A stretch of 45,267 nucleotides of DNA from Methylocystaceae bacterium (GCA_003134075.1 PLAI01000309.1:1-45267), one strand, 5' to 3'. Numbered from the stretch's first letter, positions 17,089 through 26,093 are shown. Notes: generated by a model not told the origin, from the sequence alone. Program-made: numbers and translations.

Positions 17089-17439
17089 TCAGCCGAAAAG
17101 CGGCGGAGCTCTCGCGCGTTGGGCCTGCGCGGGCTGATACGGATACCGCCACGGCGATTTGACAAAGACCGCGCGCGTTTCAATCGGGTTCGAAAGAATG
17201 AGCAGCGGCGGCGACGCCAACACATGCAACCCGCCGCAAAACTGACAAAGGCCGCAATCGGCTGCGTGGCCGCGCTCGGCGGGCGGAACCCCGCCCCTGT
17301 GGTCCCGGCAATCCGCCTTCTCGCTGGCCGAGGCGCCCCCGAAGGCCATACCATGGGCGTGAGCAACTCTCCCCTGCCCCGCGATGATAAGCGCGATAGC
17401 GAGAGAGAGAGCGGTCAAGCATCGGCGCCAAGCGTGCAT
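17089..17439 (-). CDS. DUF2946-like exported Cys/His-rich protein
   Basis: A 116-residue protein with a signal peptide (hydrophobic 8-20, likely cleavage after VAHA near 28). The mature part carries two His/Cys-rich patches (ADCRDHRGG, then DCGLCQFCGGLHVL with Cys62, Cys65 and Cys68) and ends in an Arg-Ala-Pro-Pro tail. This layout matches DUF2946, a poorly characterised family repeatedly found beside TonB receptors and copper-responsive genes. It probably binds metal in the periplasm and is co-transcribed with the receptor gene that follows after 120 bases. No good Shine-Dalgarno precedes the ATG at 17439. The assignment is by pattern only. Confidence 0.65.
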   Translation of the reverse strand: MHAWRRCLTALSLAIALIIAGQGRVAHAHGMAFGGASASEKADCRDHRGGVPPAERGHAADCGLCQFCGGLHVLASPPLLILSNPIETRAVFVKSPWRYPYQPAQAQRARAPPLFG

Positions 17440-17571
17440 TGCTTCGGTTCAGCCAGCAACGGGGAGGAGAATCAAACGGTCGATATTCGTCAGCGTAGTG
17501 AGCGAAAGGCTAAGCTGCGTTGTGCGATGAAACAATTATTACTCTGATGTTGCGCTACGATTCTCCGGGGC

Positions 17572-17589
17572 TGTGACCTTTTTGTCACA
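17572..17589. promoter_or_regulatory. Perfect TGTGAC-N6-GTCACA inverted repeat
   Basis: A six-base-pair perfect dyad with a CTTTTT spacer lies between the end of the CHAD gene (17656) and the start of the DUF2946/TonB unit (17439), on whose strand it is about 130 bases upstream. It could be an operator for that unit or a weak hairpin after the CHAD gene. Confidence 0.45.
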
Positions 17590-17655
17590 TCAACTCGCGT
17601 CGCCTTGCATGGCTCGGCGCGGCGAAATGAGGCTCTACAGGGGATATTGCAACGA

Positions 17656-18678
17656 TTAACGCCAGAACGGCTTGAGCCGGCGCAAACGTCTCTCGCTCTC
17701 TTTCATCGCGATGAGACCACGCTGTTGCGCTTGCGCCCGCCAGCCGCGCAGAAAATAGATGGCGCGCAACGTCTCCTCGCTGGCGTCCTCCGCCGCGATC
17801 TCGCTCAGCAGCCGGGCCGCCGTCCGCCGATCATTGTCCTCGCCGAGTTGATCCTGGATAGTCGGAAGGCCGCGCAAATAGGTCCGGGCGGCCTTTTGGC
17901 AAAACAAGCTCTCGAAAAAATCCGCCGCGTAGCGCGCCTTCTTGAGCGCGATGCGGGCCTTATGCCGCTGCTCCGGCTCCAAGGCGGCGACCCCTTCGCA
18001 GCGTTTGACGGCGCGCCTATGCAAGCGATTCAGCGCCTTCGCGGCGAAGACCCGCGCCGATCCCTTCCCCTCCAGCCCCCTCGATCCCTCGCGCCACGCC
18101 CGGCGCGAAATAAGGCCGCGCAACTCGCGTACGAATTGCTGCGTCGTCGGCGCGACGATCATCGCGCGCGCGGCTTCCAAGGCGTGCAAACGACGCAGTT
18201 CCACCGAGTCCAACAGCGCGAAAAAACCGGGCTCCTCCCGCAGAAACTCGCGAGGCCCATGTTCCAGACCGTCTCGAAGCACATGCCAGTCGCGCGCCTC
18301 GCCGAGCGCTCTGGCGATGATCCTCGCGCGCGTCGCGACGCTCGCCAGTTCCGGGTTCGCCGGAACGACGTGCTTGAGCAATCCGAGGAAGGCGCGCAAG
18401 CGCCGCAACGCGACCCGCAGTTGATGTACCGCTTCCGCGTCGCCGGTCTGGCGCAACGCCGGAATATTAACCGCGAAGTGATCGAGACAGTCGCCAAGAA
18501 TGCGCCCGATGGCGCCGTCGAAGGATTCGTCCGCCGACAGGACCAACCGCTTCGACTTGACCGGGACGGCGGCATTACGGCCCGGACACACGATTTCACC
18601 GTCGCTGGCGACGAGACGCAACGCGCGCGCGGAAGAAGCGGCGCCATCCGGGCCAGGGCAACCATGCGGGCGATCCAT
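17656..18678 (-). CDS. CHAD-domain protein without CYTH domain
   Basis: A 340-residue cytosolic protein whose residues about 50-335 form a CHAD domain, two four-helix bundles lined with His and Arg. The first repeat has [14 protein letters not shown] (His85) and the second [18 protein letters not shown], the paired basic helices that bind polyphosphate. CHAD proteins associate with polyphosphate granules. Most are fused to or next to a CYTH triphosphatase; here none is seen, although residues 15-48 resemble the tail of a CYTH domain and its linker. The ATG at 18678 has AAGGG eight bases upstream, so translation from here is supported. It is divergent from the HerA-like gene, 214 bases apart. 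Confidence 0.88.
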   Translation of the reverse strand: MDRPHGCPGPDGAASSARALRLVASDGEIVCPGRNAAVPVKSKRLVLSADESFDGAIGRILGDCLDHFAVNIPALRQTGDAEAVHQLRVALRRLRAFLGLLKHVVPANPELASVATRARIIARALGEARDWHVLRDGLEHGPREFLREEPGFFALLDSVELRRLHALEAARAMIVAPTTQQFVRELRGLISRRAWREGSRGLEGKGSARVFAAKALNRLHRRAVKRCEGVAALEPEQRHKARIALKKARYAADFFESLFCQKAARTYLRGLPTIQDQLGEDNDRRTAARLLSEIAAEDASEETLRAIYFLRGWRAQAQQRGLIAMKESERRLRRLKPFWR

Positions 18679-18892
18679 CGACGCGACCCTTACGCTGAAA
18701 AATAAACCATTGTCTTCAAAGCGTTCTCAGAGCGGCTTGGCCCCCACCACGGTCGAAGACGCTCGACACGGTTCCATTGTTGGGCCGCGCGGTCACCGAC
18801 GTCAAGCGCCGCCGCTCTTTTGCGCGGACGCCGCCTCTGCGATGATGCGGCGCCACACGCCGCCGCGCGTGATTCTCACGGAGCCTTGCGCC

Positions 18893-20494
18893 ATGACCGA
18901 CGACCCCAACACCGCACCGGGCAAAATTCTCGTCGCGGCGAGCGGCGGGACCGCGCGAGATCTAGTCTATCGTTATCTGCTGCTGCCGCTCGGCAATCGC
19001 CACGGGCTGATTTCCGGCGCCACCGGCGGCGGCAAGACCGTCTCGCTGCAACGCCTCGCGGAAGGGTTCTCCAAGGCCGGAACGGCGGTGTTCCTCGCCG
19101 ATGTGAAGGGCGATCTCGCCGGCCTGTCGCAGCCGGGCGACTCCCGCCCCGCCTTCGTCACCCGCGCAAAGGATCTCGGACTGAGCTACGCCCCGGACAA
19201 ATTTCCCGTTGTGTTCTGGGACATCCATGGCGAACAAGGACATCCCGTGCGCGCCACCGTCGCGGAACTGGGGCCGCTGCTGCTCTCGCGCATGCTCGAT
19301 CTCAACGACACGCAAGAGGGCGTGCTGAACATCGTGTTCCGCGTCGCCGACGAACAGGGACTGCTGCTGCTGGACCTGAAGGATTTGCGCGCGGCGCTCG
19401 GCTTCGTCGCCGACAACGCCAGCGACGTGCAAACCAAATTCGGCAATGTCGCGCCGGCCACGATCGGGGCGATCCAGCGTCAGCTCCTGGTGCTGGAGAA
19501 TCAGGGCGGCGATAAATTCCTTGGCGAGCCGGCGCTCGACTTGCAAGACTTCATCGCCAAGGACGAAGCAACCGGCCGCGGCTATATCAATATTCTCGCC
19601 GCCGACAAGCTCATGCGCGCGCCGCGTCTCTATGCAACCTTCCTGCTGTGGATGTTGACCGAATTATTCGCGCATCTGCCCGAGGTCGGCGATCTCGATA
19701 CGCCCAAACTCGTGTTCTTTTTCGACGAGGCGCATCTGCTGTTCACCGACGCGCCCAAGAATCTGCTGACGGCCATCGAGCAGGTCGTGCGGTTGATTCG
19801 CTCCAAGGGCGTCGGCGTCTATTTCGTCACGCAGAATCCGCTCGACGTGCCGGACACGGTGCTGGGCCAACTCGGCAACCGCATCCAGCACGCGCTGCGC
19901 GCCTTCACGCCGCGCGACCAGAAGGCGGTGCGGGCGGCGGCGGAGACCTTTCGTCAGAACAAGGATTTCGACACGGCCGAGGCGATCATGCAGCTTGGGG
20001 TCGGCGAAGCCCTGGTGTCGATGCTCGACGCCAAGGGGACGCCCGAAATGGTCGACCGCGCGCTGATCGCGCCGCCGAATGCGCGGGTCGGGACGATCAC
20101 GCCGGAGGAGCGCCAGGCGGCGATCGAGAACAGCCCGCGCTATGGCGAGTACGACACGCCGATGGACCGCGAATCGGCCTATGAAGTGCTGCAAAAGCGC
20201 GCCGGCGCGCGCATGGAGAGCGTCGGCGCGAAGCCCGTGACGCCACCGCCAGCGACGACGACGCCCGGCGGCGCCCCGGCTCCGGAAGCGGCGCCCAAGG
20301 AGGCCTCGGCGGACGGCGGCATCCTCGGCAAGATCGGCGGCATGGTCGGCGGATTGTTCACGCGCACGAACCCGAAGCGCATGTCGGCGGGGGAACTCGC
20401 GGCGCGCGCCGCGCTGCAATCGGCGGCGCGCTCGATCGGCACGCAAATCAGCCGCCAGGTGATGCGTAATATTTTTGGCGGGATGTCGCGCTGA
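18893..20494 (+). CDS. HerA-like ATPase of the DUF853 family
   Basis: A 533-residue P-loop ATPase of the HerA/FtsK superfamily (DUF853, YjgR-like). Walker A is SGATGGGKT (about 41-49), and Walker B is [12 protein letters not shown] with Asp278-Glu279. The [18 protein letters not shown] stretch after it is the sensor strand, and an arginine-rich region follows. The C-terminus has a Pro/Ala-rich linker (about 440-470) and a Gly-rich amphipathic tail ([10 protein letters not shown] and onwards). The ATG at 18893 with GGAG nine bases upstream fits the family N-terminus; a longer frame to the left has no conserved residues. The family's cellular role is not settled. No NurA or other HerA partner lies nearby, and the next genes are a membrane protein and an HNH nuclease on the other strand. 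Confidence 0.9.
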   Translation: MTDDPNTAPGKILVAASGGTARDLVYRYLLLPLGNRHGLISGATGGGKTVSLQRLAEGFSKAGTAVFLADVKGDLAGLSQPGDSRPAFVTRAKDLGLSYAPDKFPVVFWDIHGEQGHPVRATVAELGPLLLSRMLDLNDTQEGVLNIVFRVADEQGLLLLDLKDLRAALGFVADNASDVQTKFGNVAPATIGAIQRQLLVLENQGGDKFLGEPALDLQDFIAKDEATGRGYINILAADKLMRAPRLYATFLLWMLTELFAHLPEVGDLDTPKLVFFFDEAHLLFTDAPKNLLTAIEQVVRLIRSKGVGVYFVTQNPLDVPDTVLGQLGNRIQHALRAFTPRDQKAVRAAAETFRQNKDFDTAEAIMQLGVGEALVSMLDAKGTPEMVDRALIAPPNARVGTITPEERQAAIENSPRYGEYDTPMDRESAYEVLQKRAGARMESVGAKPVTPPPATTTPGGAPAPEAAPKEASADGGILGKIGGMVGGLFTRTNPKRMSAGELAARAALQSAARSIGTQISRQVMRNIFGGMSR

Positions 20495-20510
20495 CGGACG
20501 CGCCGGCGGA

Positions 20511-20966
20511 CTACCCCCGCGCCTCGTGTCGCCCGGGCCTCGCGATCAGCCAATAAATCCAGCCGGTCACCGCGCCGGTGAGGAAAAACAGCGCCGCGAT
20601 GCGAAGCTCCAACGGGCTGGCCCGATGCGCCTGCGCGAGACCTCGCGTCGCGCGGGCGATCCACGGCGAGGCGGCGGCCAGAAAGCCGCTGACGCCGACA
20701 TACCAAACCCATTTGCGCGCGCCGGCGATCTCGCCGATGAGCGCCGCGACGGCCAACGGCAGGGCGCATACCGCGATCAATATCGACCAGAAAACAAAGC
20801 CAAGCGCCGCGAAGCCGGCCGTCGGGTCGCCCTCGTCATCGAGCGCCGCGAATAGACCGGACGCCGCCGTGTCGAAGCCGACCTCCCGCACGATCGGATC
20901 GAACAGCGCGGCGAGCGGCAGGAACAGCGCGCCGGCGCTCGCCGCGACGATGAAGCCGAACGACAT
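20511..20966 (-). CDS. Small integral membrane protein, unknown function
   Basis: A protein of about 151 residues with four predicted membrane segments: near the N-terminus (SFGFIVAASAGALFLPLAALF), in the centre (GFVFWSILIAVCALPLAVAALI), at WVWYVGVSGFLAAASPWI, and at the C-terminus (IAALFFLTGAVTGWIYWLIA). No family was recognised. The start is uncertain: ATG at 20966 gives 151 residues without overlap, while ATG at 21038 gives 175 residues, overlaps the HNH gene by 43 bases and has a GAGAG-like site upstream. It lies directly after the HNH endonuclease gene on the same strand, so the two are probably co-transcribed. Confidence 0.7.
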   Translation of the reverse strand: MSFGFIVAASAGALFLPLAALFDPIVREVGFDTAASGLFAALDDEGDPTAGFAALGFVFWSILIAVCALPLAVAALIGEIAGARKWVWYVGVSGFLAAASPWIARATRGLAQAHRASPLELRIAALFFLTGAVTGWIYWLIARPGRHEARG

Positions 20967-20995
20967 AACGACAGTTCGGCGCAGCAAATTCGCGA

Positions 20996-21568
20996 TCAAG
21001 GCTCCAGCACCGAATCCCAATAGAGATAATCCATCCAACTCTCATGCAGATAATTGGGCGGAAACAGCCGCCCGTTGCGATGGAGGTCGGCGACCGTCGG
21101 CGCGAAAGGCTTTTGCGCCGGCGTCATGCGCGCTTCGTCCGGCAGCCGGTCGCTCTTGCGCAGATTGCAGGGGGAGCAGGCCGCGACGACATTCTCCCAG
21201 GTGGTCGCGCCGCCCTTGGAGCGCGGAATGACGTGATCGAAGGTCAGTTCGTCGTGCTCGCCGCAATATTGGCAGGTGAAGCGGTCGCGCAAAAACACAT
21301 TAAAGCGGGTGAAGGCCGGGTGGCGCGTAGGCCGGACATAGGCTTTGAGCGACACAACGGAGGGCAGCCGCATTTCAAAGGATGGGCTTTTGACCACCTT
21401 GTCGTATTCGGAGACGATGTTGACCCGGTCAAGGAAGACCGCCTTGATCGCGTCCTGCCAGCCCCACAGCGACAGCGGATAGTAGCTCAGCGGACGAAAG
21501 TCAGCGTTGAGCACGAGCGCCGGGCACGCCTGCGGCGAGACATTTTGGCTGCGAAAAGGAACGGTCAC
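20996..21568 (-). CDS. HNH endonuclease
   Basis: A 190-residue protein with an N-terminal region typical of bacterial housekeeping HNH proteins (LVLNADFRPLSYYPLSLWGW) and a zinc-bound HNH nuclease fold in the second half. Cys99 and Cys102, Asp111-His112 (FDHVIPRSKGG), Asn126 and the second pair Cys131/Cys134 are all present, so the nuclease is expected to be active. The family is widespread in alphaproteobacteria and its substrate is unknown; it is not tied to a restriction enzyme here. Its 3' end may overlap the following membrane-protein gene. Confidence 0.9.
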   Translation of the reverse strand: MTVPFRSQNVSPQACPALVLNADFRPLSYYPLSLWGWQDAIKAVFLDRVNIVSEYDKVVKSPSFEMRLPSVVSLKAYVRPTRHPAFTRFNVFLRDRFTCQYCGEHDELTFDHVIPRSKGGATTWENVVAACSPCNLRKSDRLPDEARMTPAQKPFAPTVADLHRNGRLFPPNYLHESWMDYLYWDSVLEP

Positions 21569-21937
21569 GCCGCGCGCCTCTCATCTGGACAAGAAGGGGC
21601 CCCTCCCGCATTGCTCGGGAATCCCCTTACGAATGTCTTGGGATAGTCTATAGCCAGGATGACGCCTTTGTGAAGGCCCCTAAATCCTCCGCGGGAATTT
21701 GGGCCAAGGCCCAATTCTTGCGCGTCTAGCCCAAGAAAAATCCATTTACCTCAAATACATCGATTCCGACGCCGCGGCGAGGCCCAATCCAGGCGTGGGC
21801 GATTCGTTCGTCTTCAGCTGAATCTTAACTATTATTCACCCGCCAGGGCCTCGGTCTTGCTGCATTGATCTACAAGACCGCCCAAACCTTCGGGTCTGTT
21901 CCGAATCGAGACGGTCTTGTGTCAATTGGAGGCTTCC
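21569..21937. other. Intergenic region upstream of the sugar transferase gene
   Basis: These 369 bases separate the divergent HNH and sugar transferase genes. No gene was found. They contain an imperfect hairpin at 21695-21717 (described separately), a C/T-rich stretch before it, and an AT-rich patch near 21822-21840 that may be part of the rightward promoter. The ribosome-binding site TTGGAGG of the transferase gene is at 21926-21932. Confidence 0.5.
21695..21717. repeat. Hairpin with a TGGGCC/GGCCCA core
   Basis: TGGGCC-AA-GGCCCA is a perfect six-base-pair stem, extended by GAAT/ATTC arms with one bulged T. It lies 221 bases before the sugar transferase start. It could be an operator or an untranslated-leader structure. 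Confidence 0.5.
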
Positions 21938-23440
21938 TTGTCGCTCACGGCCGATCGAGTTCGGATAAAGCCAGCGTCCAGCGAAGACGCGCCAAATTCT
22001 CAGCTTCAAAAGGCGCCGCTTCGTCGCGGCGGCTGGGGCGAGAAAGTCTCGCGCCGAAACACCGCCTTGGCGCGCGCCCTGTTGGCGGCGTCGGCGGCGC
22101 TGATCGAATTGTTCGTCGTGCTCTGCGCGGCCTTGATCGGCGAGACGTTTTATCACGGCTTCGCGCATGGCTGGAGCGGGCTAATCCCTCCGAACATGCG
22201 TCTTTGCTCACTCGTCGCGCTGCTGTTCGTCCTTTCGAACGCGTCGCGCGGCGACTATCGCATCCCTGATTTTCTCGCATCGCACGTGAATGGCTGGCGG
22301 CTGTTCACCGTCTGGAGCACGAGCTTCCTGATCGCGCTGGCGTTTAGCTTCCTCACCAAATCGACCGGCGAATTCTCGCGCGCTGGCGTGGTGTTGTTCT
22401 ATGTGGCCGGCTACGTCGCGATCTATGTGACCCGTCTCGCCTTGCGGCATATCGCGCGGGGCGCGACGGTCGCGGGGGGCGTCGCCTCTCGGCGGGTGCT
22501 CCTTGTCGGCTTCGAGGAGAGCATCAAGACGTTCACTCAACGTTATCAGCCCTCGGCCAGCGGCATGAACGTCGTCGCCGCCATCGGCTTGCGCGAAGAG
22601 GCCGAATCCATCGACGACGATCTCGCGTTGGCCGCCGCGACGGCGCGAATGCTGCGGCCGGACGACGTATTCATTCTGGTTCCCTGGTCGCAAACGGACG
22701 CGATCGACAGTTGCGTCACAACTTTTTTGCGCGTGCCGGCGCAAATTCATCTCGGTCCCGAGCGCGTGCTCGATCGCTTCGTCGACGCGCGGATCGACAA
22801 GATCGGGACCATCTCCAGCCTGAGCCTCGGCGGCCACCCGCTCAATCTGGTCGAGGTCATCGTCAAGCGGCTGTTCGATATCGTCGTTTCGGTCGCGGCG
22901 CTGGTGCTCCTGTCGCCGCTGCTGGCGCTGGTCGCGGCCCTCATTCGCCTGGACAGCAACGGTCCGGCGCTGTTCACGCAACGCCGCTACGGCTTTAATC
23001 AGGAGGCGTTTCGCATTTTCAAATTCCGCTCCATGACGACGATGGACGACGGACGCGATATCGCCCAGGCGAAGGTTCGAGATCCGCGCATCACGCGCAT
23101 CGGCCGCTTCATCCGCCGCTACAATGTGGATGAACTGCCGCAGCTTATCAACGTGCTGCGCGGCGATATGTCTCTCGTCGGCCCGCGTCCGCACGCGCTG
23201 GTGCATGACCAGTTGTTCGAACGCAAAATCGCGCTTTACGCGCGCCGACACAATGTCAAGCCGGGCATCACCGGCTGGGCGCAAGTCAACGGCCTGCGCG
23301 GCGAGATCGACGGCCCGGAAAAAATCCGCCAGCGCGTCGAGCACGATCTCTATTACATTGACAACTGGTCGCTGCTGTTCGACGTGTGGATCATCTTCCT
23401 GACGGTGTTCTCGAAAAAAGCCTATCGCAACGCCGTCTGA
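21938..23440 (+). CDS. Polyprenyl-phosphate sugar-phosphate transferase (WcaJ/ExoY type)
   Basis: A 500-residue inner-membrane enzyme that loads the first sugar phosphate onto undecaprenyl phosphate to start exopolysaccharide or similar glycan synthesis. Four N-terminal membrane helices lie within about 40-180 and are followed by a CoA-binding-like (CoA_binding_3) Rossmann region (about 185-300). The catalytic bacterial sugar transferase domain occupies the last 200 residues: a helix-break-helix (VKRLFDIVVSVAALVLLSPLL), KFRSM, DELPQLINVLRGDMSLVGPRP and PGITGWAQVNGLRG. I start it at TTG 21938 because GGAGG precedes it by five bases; a TTG seven codons earlier has none. No other glycan gene is in the window. 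Its last 19 bases overlap the convergent MFS gene. Confidence 0.92.
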   Translation: MSLTADRVRIKPASSEDAPNSQLQKAPLRRGGWGEKVSRRNTALARALLAASAALIELFVVLCAALIGETFYHGFAHGWSGLIPPNMRLCSLVALLFVLSNASRGDYRIPDFLASHVNGWRLFTVWSTSFLIALAFSFLTKSTGEFSRAGVVLFYVAGYVAIYVTRLALRHIARGATVAGGVASRRVLLVGFEESIKTFTQRYQPSASGMNVVAAIGLREEAESIDDDLALAAATARMLRPDDVFILVPWSQTDAIDSCVTTFLRVPAQIHLGPERVLDRFVDARIDKIGTISSLSLGGHPLNLVEVIVKRLFDIVVSVAALVLLSPLLALVAALIRLDSNGPALFTQRRYGFNQEAFRIFKFRSMTTMDDGRDIAQAKVRDPRITRIGRFIRRYNVDELPQLINVLRGDMSLVGPRPHALVHDQLFERKIALYARRHNVKPGITGWAQVNGLRGEIDGPEKIRQRVEHDLYYIDNWSLLFDVWIIFLTVFSKKAYRNAV

Positions 23441-24651
23441 GACGCTCTGGTCGCCGCGAGCGCGACAAGGAGACTGACCGCGAGCAACGCCGCCGCGAGG
23501 AAATAACTGGCACCCGGAAAAATCCGCGCGCCGATGCTGGCGGCGAAAATCTGCGTGAACAGCAGCGGGCCGATCATGCCGGAAACGCCGCGCAGGCTGG
23601 CGAGCGCGCCCTGCAGCCGGCCCTGCTCCGAGGCACCCTTGAGGCGCGTGGCGAGGCCCTGGAATGCGGGGTTGGCCATCGCCCACAACGCGATCAGCGG
23701 CGGCGCCGACAAAAACAGCCAGTCGTTCGACGCGAAGGCGTAGACCGAAAAGCCCAGCGCGCCGAAAGCGAGCGCCACGACGAGGGTTTTGCGTTCGCCC
23801 AGCCGCGCCACCATCGGTCGCACAAGGCCGCCGGAGACGATGGTTTGCGAAAGGCCGACGATGGTGAGCGCCCAGCCGGTGGTTTTGGCGTCCCAGTGAT
23901 AGCGGTAATCGGTGTAGAGCACGAACAGGCTCGGCAGCGACTCGTGCGCCAGATAGGACAGGAACACCGCGCCCGCGAGCATGGCCAGTTCTCGCTGGGC
24001 GCCCAGTAGTTTCAGCGCGCCGAAAATATTCGCGCCGCGCCAGGCGATCCTTGGCGCGCGGTTTTCCTCGGAAAGCGACTCCGGCAGGATGAAATAGCCG
24101 TAAAGCGCATTAAGGAGGCTTAACGCCGCCGCGGCGTAAAACGGCAGGCGCAGCCCGTAATCGCCGAGTACGCCACCGATAGCCGGTCCCAGAATGAAGC
24201 CAAAGCCGAAGGCCGCGCCGAGCATCCCGTAACGCCCGGCGCGCTTTTCCTCGGGCGTGATGTCGGCGACATAGGCGCTGGCGGTGGAGAAGCTCGCGGC
24301 GGTGACGCCGGAGATCAGCCGGCCGATAAACAGAAACGGCAGCGATGGCGCCAGCGCCATGAAAATATAATCGAGCCCAAGACCGAAATTGCTGGCCAGC
24401 ACGATCGGGCGGCGGCCGAATCGGTCGGACAAGGCGCCGAGCACGGGCTGAAACAAAAATTGCATCAAGGCCCAGGAGAAGCCGAATACCCCGACGACGC
24501 CCGCCGCTCCCGAAATATCGCCGCCTTCGAATTCGGTGATGAGCTTGGGCAGCACGGGGATCATCACGCCGAGCGCCAGCATGTCCAGCGCGACCGTGAT
24601 GAGAATGAAGATGAAAGCGGCCTGGCGCCGCCGCGTCGAGATTGTCAGCAT
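23422..24651 (-). CDS. TetA-like MFS transporter
   Basis: A 409-residue, 12-helix major facilitator protein of the DHA1/TCR group. The loop between helices 2 and 3 carries GALSDRFGRRPIVL, the group signature, the helix 4-5 region shows GRLISGVTAASFSTASAYVADITPEEKRA, and motif C appears as GFGFILGPAIGGVLGD. This pattern is that of the tetracycline-resistance TetA family, but chromosomal relatives with unknown substrates are common and no tetR partner flanks it. Resistance should not be inferred. The gene converges on and slightly overlaps the sugar transferase gene. The ribosome-binding site is weak. Confidence 0.9.
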   Translation of the reverse strand: MLTISTRRRQAAFIFILITVALDMLALGVMIPVLPKLITEFEGGDISGAAGVVGVFGFSWALMQFLFQPVLGALSDRFGRRPIVLASNFGLGLDYIFMALAPSLPFLFIGRLISGVTAASFSTASAYVADITPEEKRAGRYGMLGAAFGFGFILGPAIGGVLGDYGLRLPFYAAAALSLLNALYGYFILPESLSEENRAPRIAWRGANIFGALKLLGAQRELAMLAGAVFLSYLAHESLPSLFVLYTDYRYHWDAKTTGWALTIVGLSQTIVSGGLVRPMVARLGERKTLVVALAFGALGFSVYAFASNDWLFLSAPPLIALWAMANPAFQGLATRLKGASEQGRLQGALASLRGVSGMIGPLLFTQIFAASIGARIFPGASYFLAAALLAVSLLVALAATRASQTALR

Positions 24652-24869
24652 ATTGGCCCGCCGCCTTGTCCTTCACCATTGTCAGAGGCCCCGATAACAG
24701 GGAACTGGGCGTGGGCGCAATGCGGGGAGCGCCGCTTGCGCGGCGACGCTGGCCATTCTCGTCGCGACTGGTGTATTGTCTCTTTTAAGAGAGCCATTGA
24801 AATATGCGTCGGACGTTGATTATCTCTTCGCTTAAGCGACTGGCTCGAAGCATCACAGGCGGATTGCGC

Positions 24870-25091
24870 ATGAACCGATTTGAACGACAACCCCAGCCGG
24901 CTGTCGAGGCCGAGGTCGAATATCGCGACGGCGATTACCGCGTGCGCAAGGCGGGAGCCTTCGTGCGCTGCGCGGTGACCGGCGAGCCCATCCCGCTCGA
25001 AGAGCTGCGCTATTGGAACGTCGACCGGCAGGAGGCCTATAGCAGCCCCGAGGCGCGCCTAAAGCAGCTCGCCGGCAAACGGCCTTCATAG
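24870..25091 (+). CDS. DUF2093 protein
   Basis: A 73-residue protein of DUF2093, a small alphaproteobacterial family. The family core is clear: VEYRDGDYRVRKAGAFVRCAVTGEPIPLEELRYWNVDRQEAY, including the RCAVTG cysteine. I use the ATG at 24870 because the conserved sequence begins there; an in-frame ATG at 24804 would add 22 poorly conserved residues. It converges on lpxK and the two genes overlap by six bases. DUF2093 next to lpxK is a recurrent arrangement in Hyphomicrobiales. Function unknown. Confidence 0.88.
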   Translation: MNRFERQPQPAVEAEVEYRDGDYRVRKAGAFVRCAVTGEPIPLEELRYWNVDRQEAYSSPEARLKQLAGKRPS

Positions 25092-26078
25092 CCGCGCGGT
25101 TCGCGCCCACGCCAAAAAATCCGCGAGCAGGCTGTCCACCTCCTCGGGCTGCTCGAACAGCAATGTGATCGGCAAAATTTCGAGATCGGCCCCGAGACCG
25201 TTCGCGCCGATTCGCGCGGCGTCCTTCTCCGTCGTCACGAGAACGGCGTCACCACGCTCCGCCTCCCGCTTCACTGCCGCCAATTCGCGCGGCGAATAGC
25301 GATGATGATCGGGAAACCATCGGAACCCGGCCACGTCGGCGCCGATTTCCTCCAGGGTGTCAGCGAATTTCGCCGGCCGGCCAATCCCCGCGAAGGCGAA
25401 TACTCGCGCGCCCGCGACGCGCGCCGCGAAGGCGGGGTCGGGCGCGAGCCGCGCCCGTAACGCGGACTTGGTCAACGGCTGGCGCAATCCTCTGCCCTCG
25501 CCGATCACGATAACGCGATCGGCCGCCGCCAGTTGCGCCGCCAGCGGCGCGCGTAGCGGCCCGGCGGGCGGGCAAAAGCCATTGCCAGCGCCATAATCCG
25601 CGTCGACGACGAGAATGGCGAGATCCGGGTCGAGGCGCCGGCTATGTAGCCCGTCGTCCAAAATCAGCACGCCGGCGCCGAGCGTCTGTGCGAGGCGCGC
25701 GGACGCCGCGCGGTCGGCGCCGACGATGGTTGGCGCCACGCGGGCCAACAGCAGGGCTTCGTCTCCGACATCGCGCGCGTCGTGGCGCGCCGGATCGACG
25801 ACGAAAGGGCCGGCGCTCCCGTTCCGGCGGCCGTGGCCGCGCGACAGAAAAAAGGGACGCTCGCCCCGTTCCAGCAGGATCGCGCCGAGCGCCAGCGCCG
25901 TCGGGGTCTTGCCGTCCCCGCCCAGCGTCACCCCGCCAACAGCAATGGTCGGAATATTCGCGCGCGGAGCCGGATGGACGAGGCGCGCGCGCGCCGCCGC
26001 GCCATAAAGCGCCCCAAAGGGAGCGAGCGCCCTCGCGACAGGGCCGGCGGGCGCTCCCCAAAAATCAGGCGCGCGCAT
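25086..26078 (-). CDS. lpxK: Tetraacyldisaccharide 4'-kinase (lipid A)
   Basis: A 330-residue inner-membrane-associated kinase that adds the 4'-phosphate in lipid A synthesis. The N-terminus has the usual PDFWGAP start, a hydrophobic anchor (about 14-32), and the P-loop VGGVTLGGDGKTPT at about 48-60. The later LDDGLHSRRL block and the GIGRPAKFADTLEEIGADV region are also family signatures. It follows waaA by 15 bases on the same strand. Its 3' end overlaps DUF2093 by six bases. In organisms that make lipid A without a 4'-phosphate a separate phosphatase acts later; none is visible here. Confidence 0.95.
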   Translation of the reverse strand: MRAPDFWGAPAGPVARALAPFGALYGAAARARLVHPAPRANIPTIAVGGVTLGGDGKTPTALALGAILLERGERPFFLSRGHGRRNGSAGPFVVDPARHDARDVGDEALLLARVAPTIVGADRAASARLAQTLGAGVLILDDGLHSRRLDPDLAILVVDADYGAGNGFCPPAGPLRAPLAAQLAAADRVIVIGEGRGLRQPLTKSALRARLAPDPAFAARVAGARVFAFAGIGRPAKFADTLEEIGADVAGFRWFPDHHRYSPRELAAVKREAERGDAVLVTTEKDAARIGANGLGADLEILPITLLFEQPEEVDSLLADFLAWARTARL

Positions 26079-26093
26079 GTTCGCGACAGGCTC

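Noticed and set aside
14521..17439. Methanobactin uptake or biosynthesis locus
   Set aside because: No mbnA precursor, mbnB or mbnC gene accompanies the TonB receptor; the DUF2946 neighbour suggests metal handling only in general terms.
17572..17589. CRP-binding site
   Set aside because: TGTGA and TCACA are separated by eight bases rather than the six required by the CRP consensus.
23422..24651. Tetracycline-resistance determinant
   Set aside because: The protein has TetA-like motifs but there is no adjacent tetR, no mobile element, and chromosomal relatives with other substrates are common.
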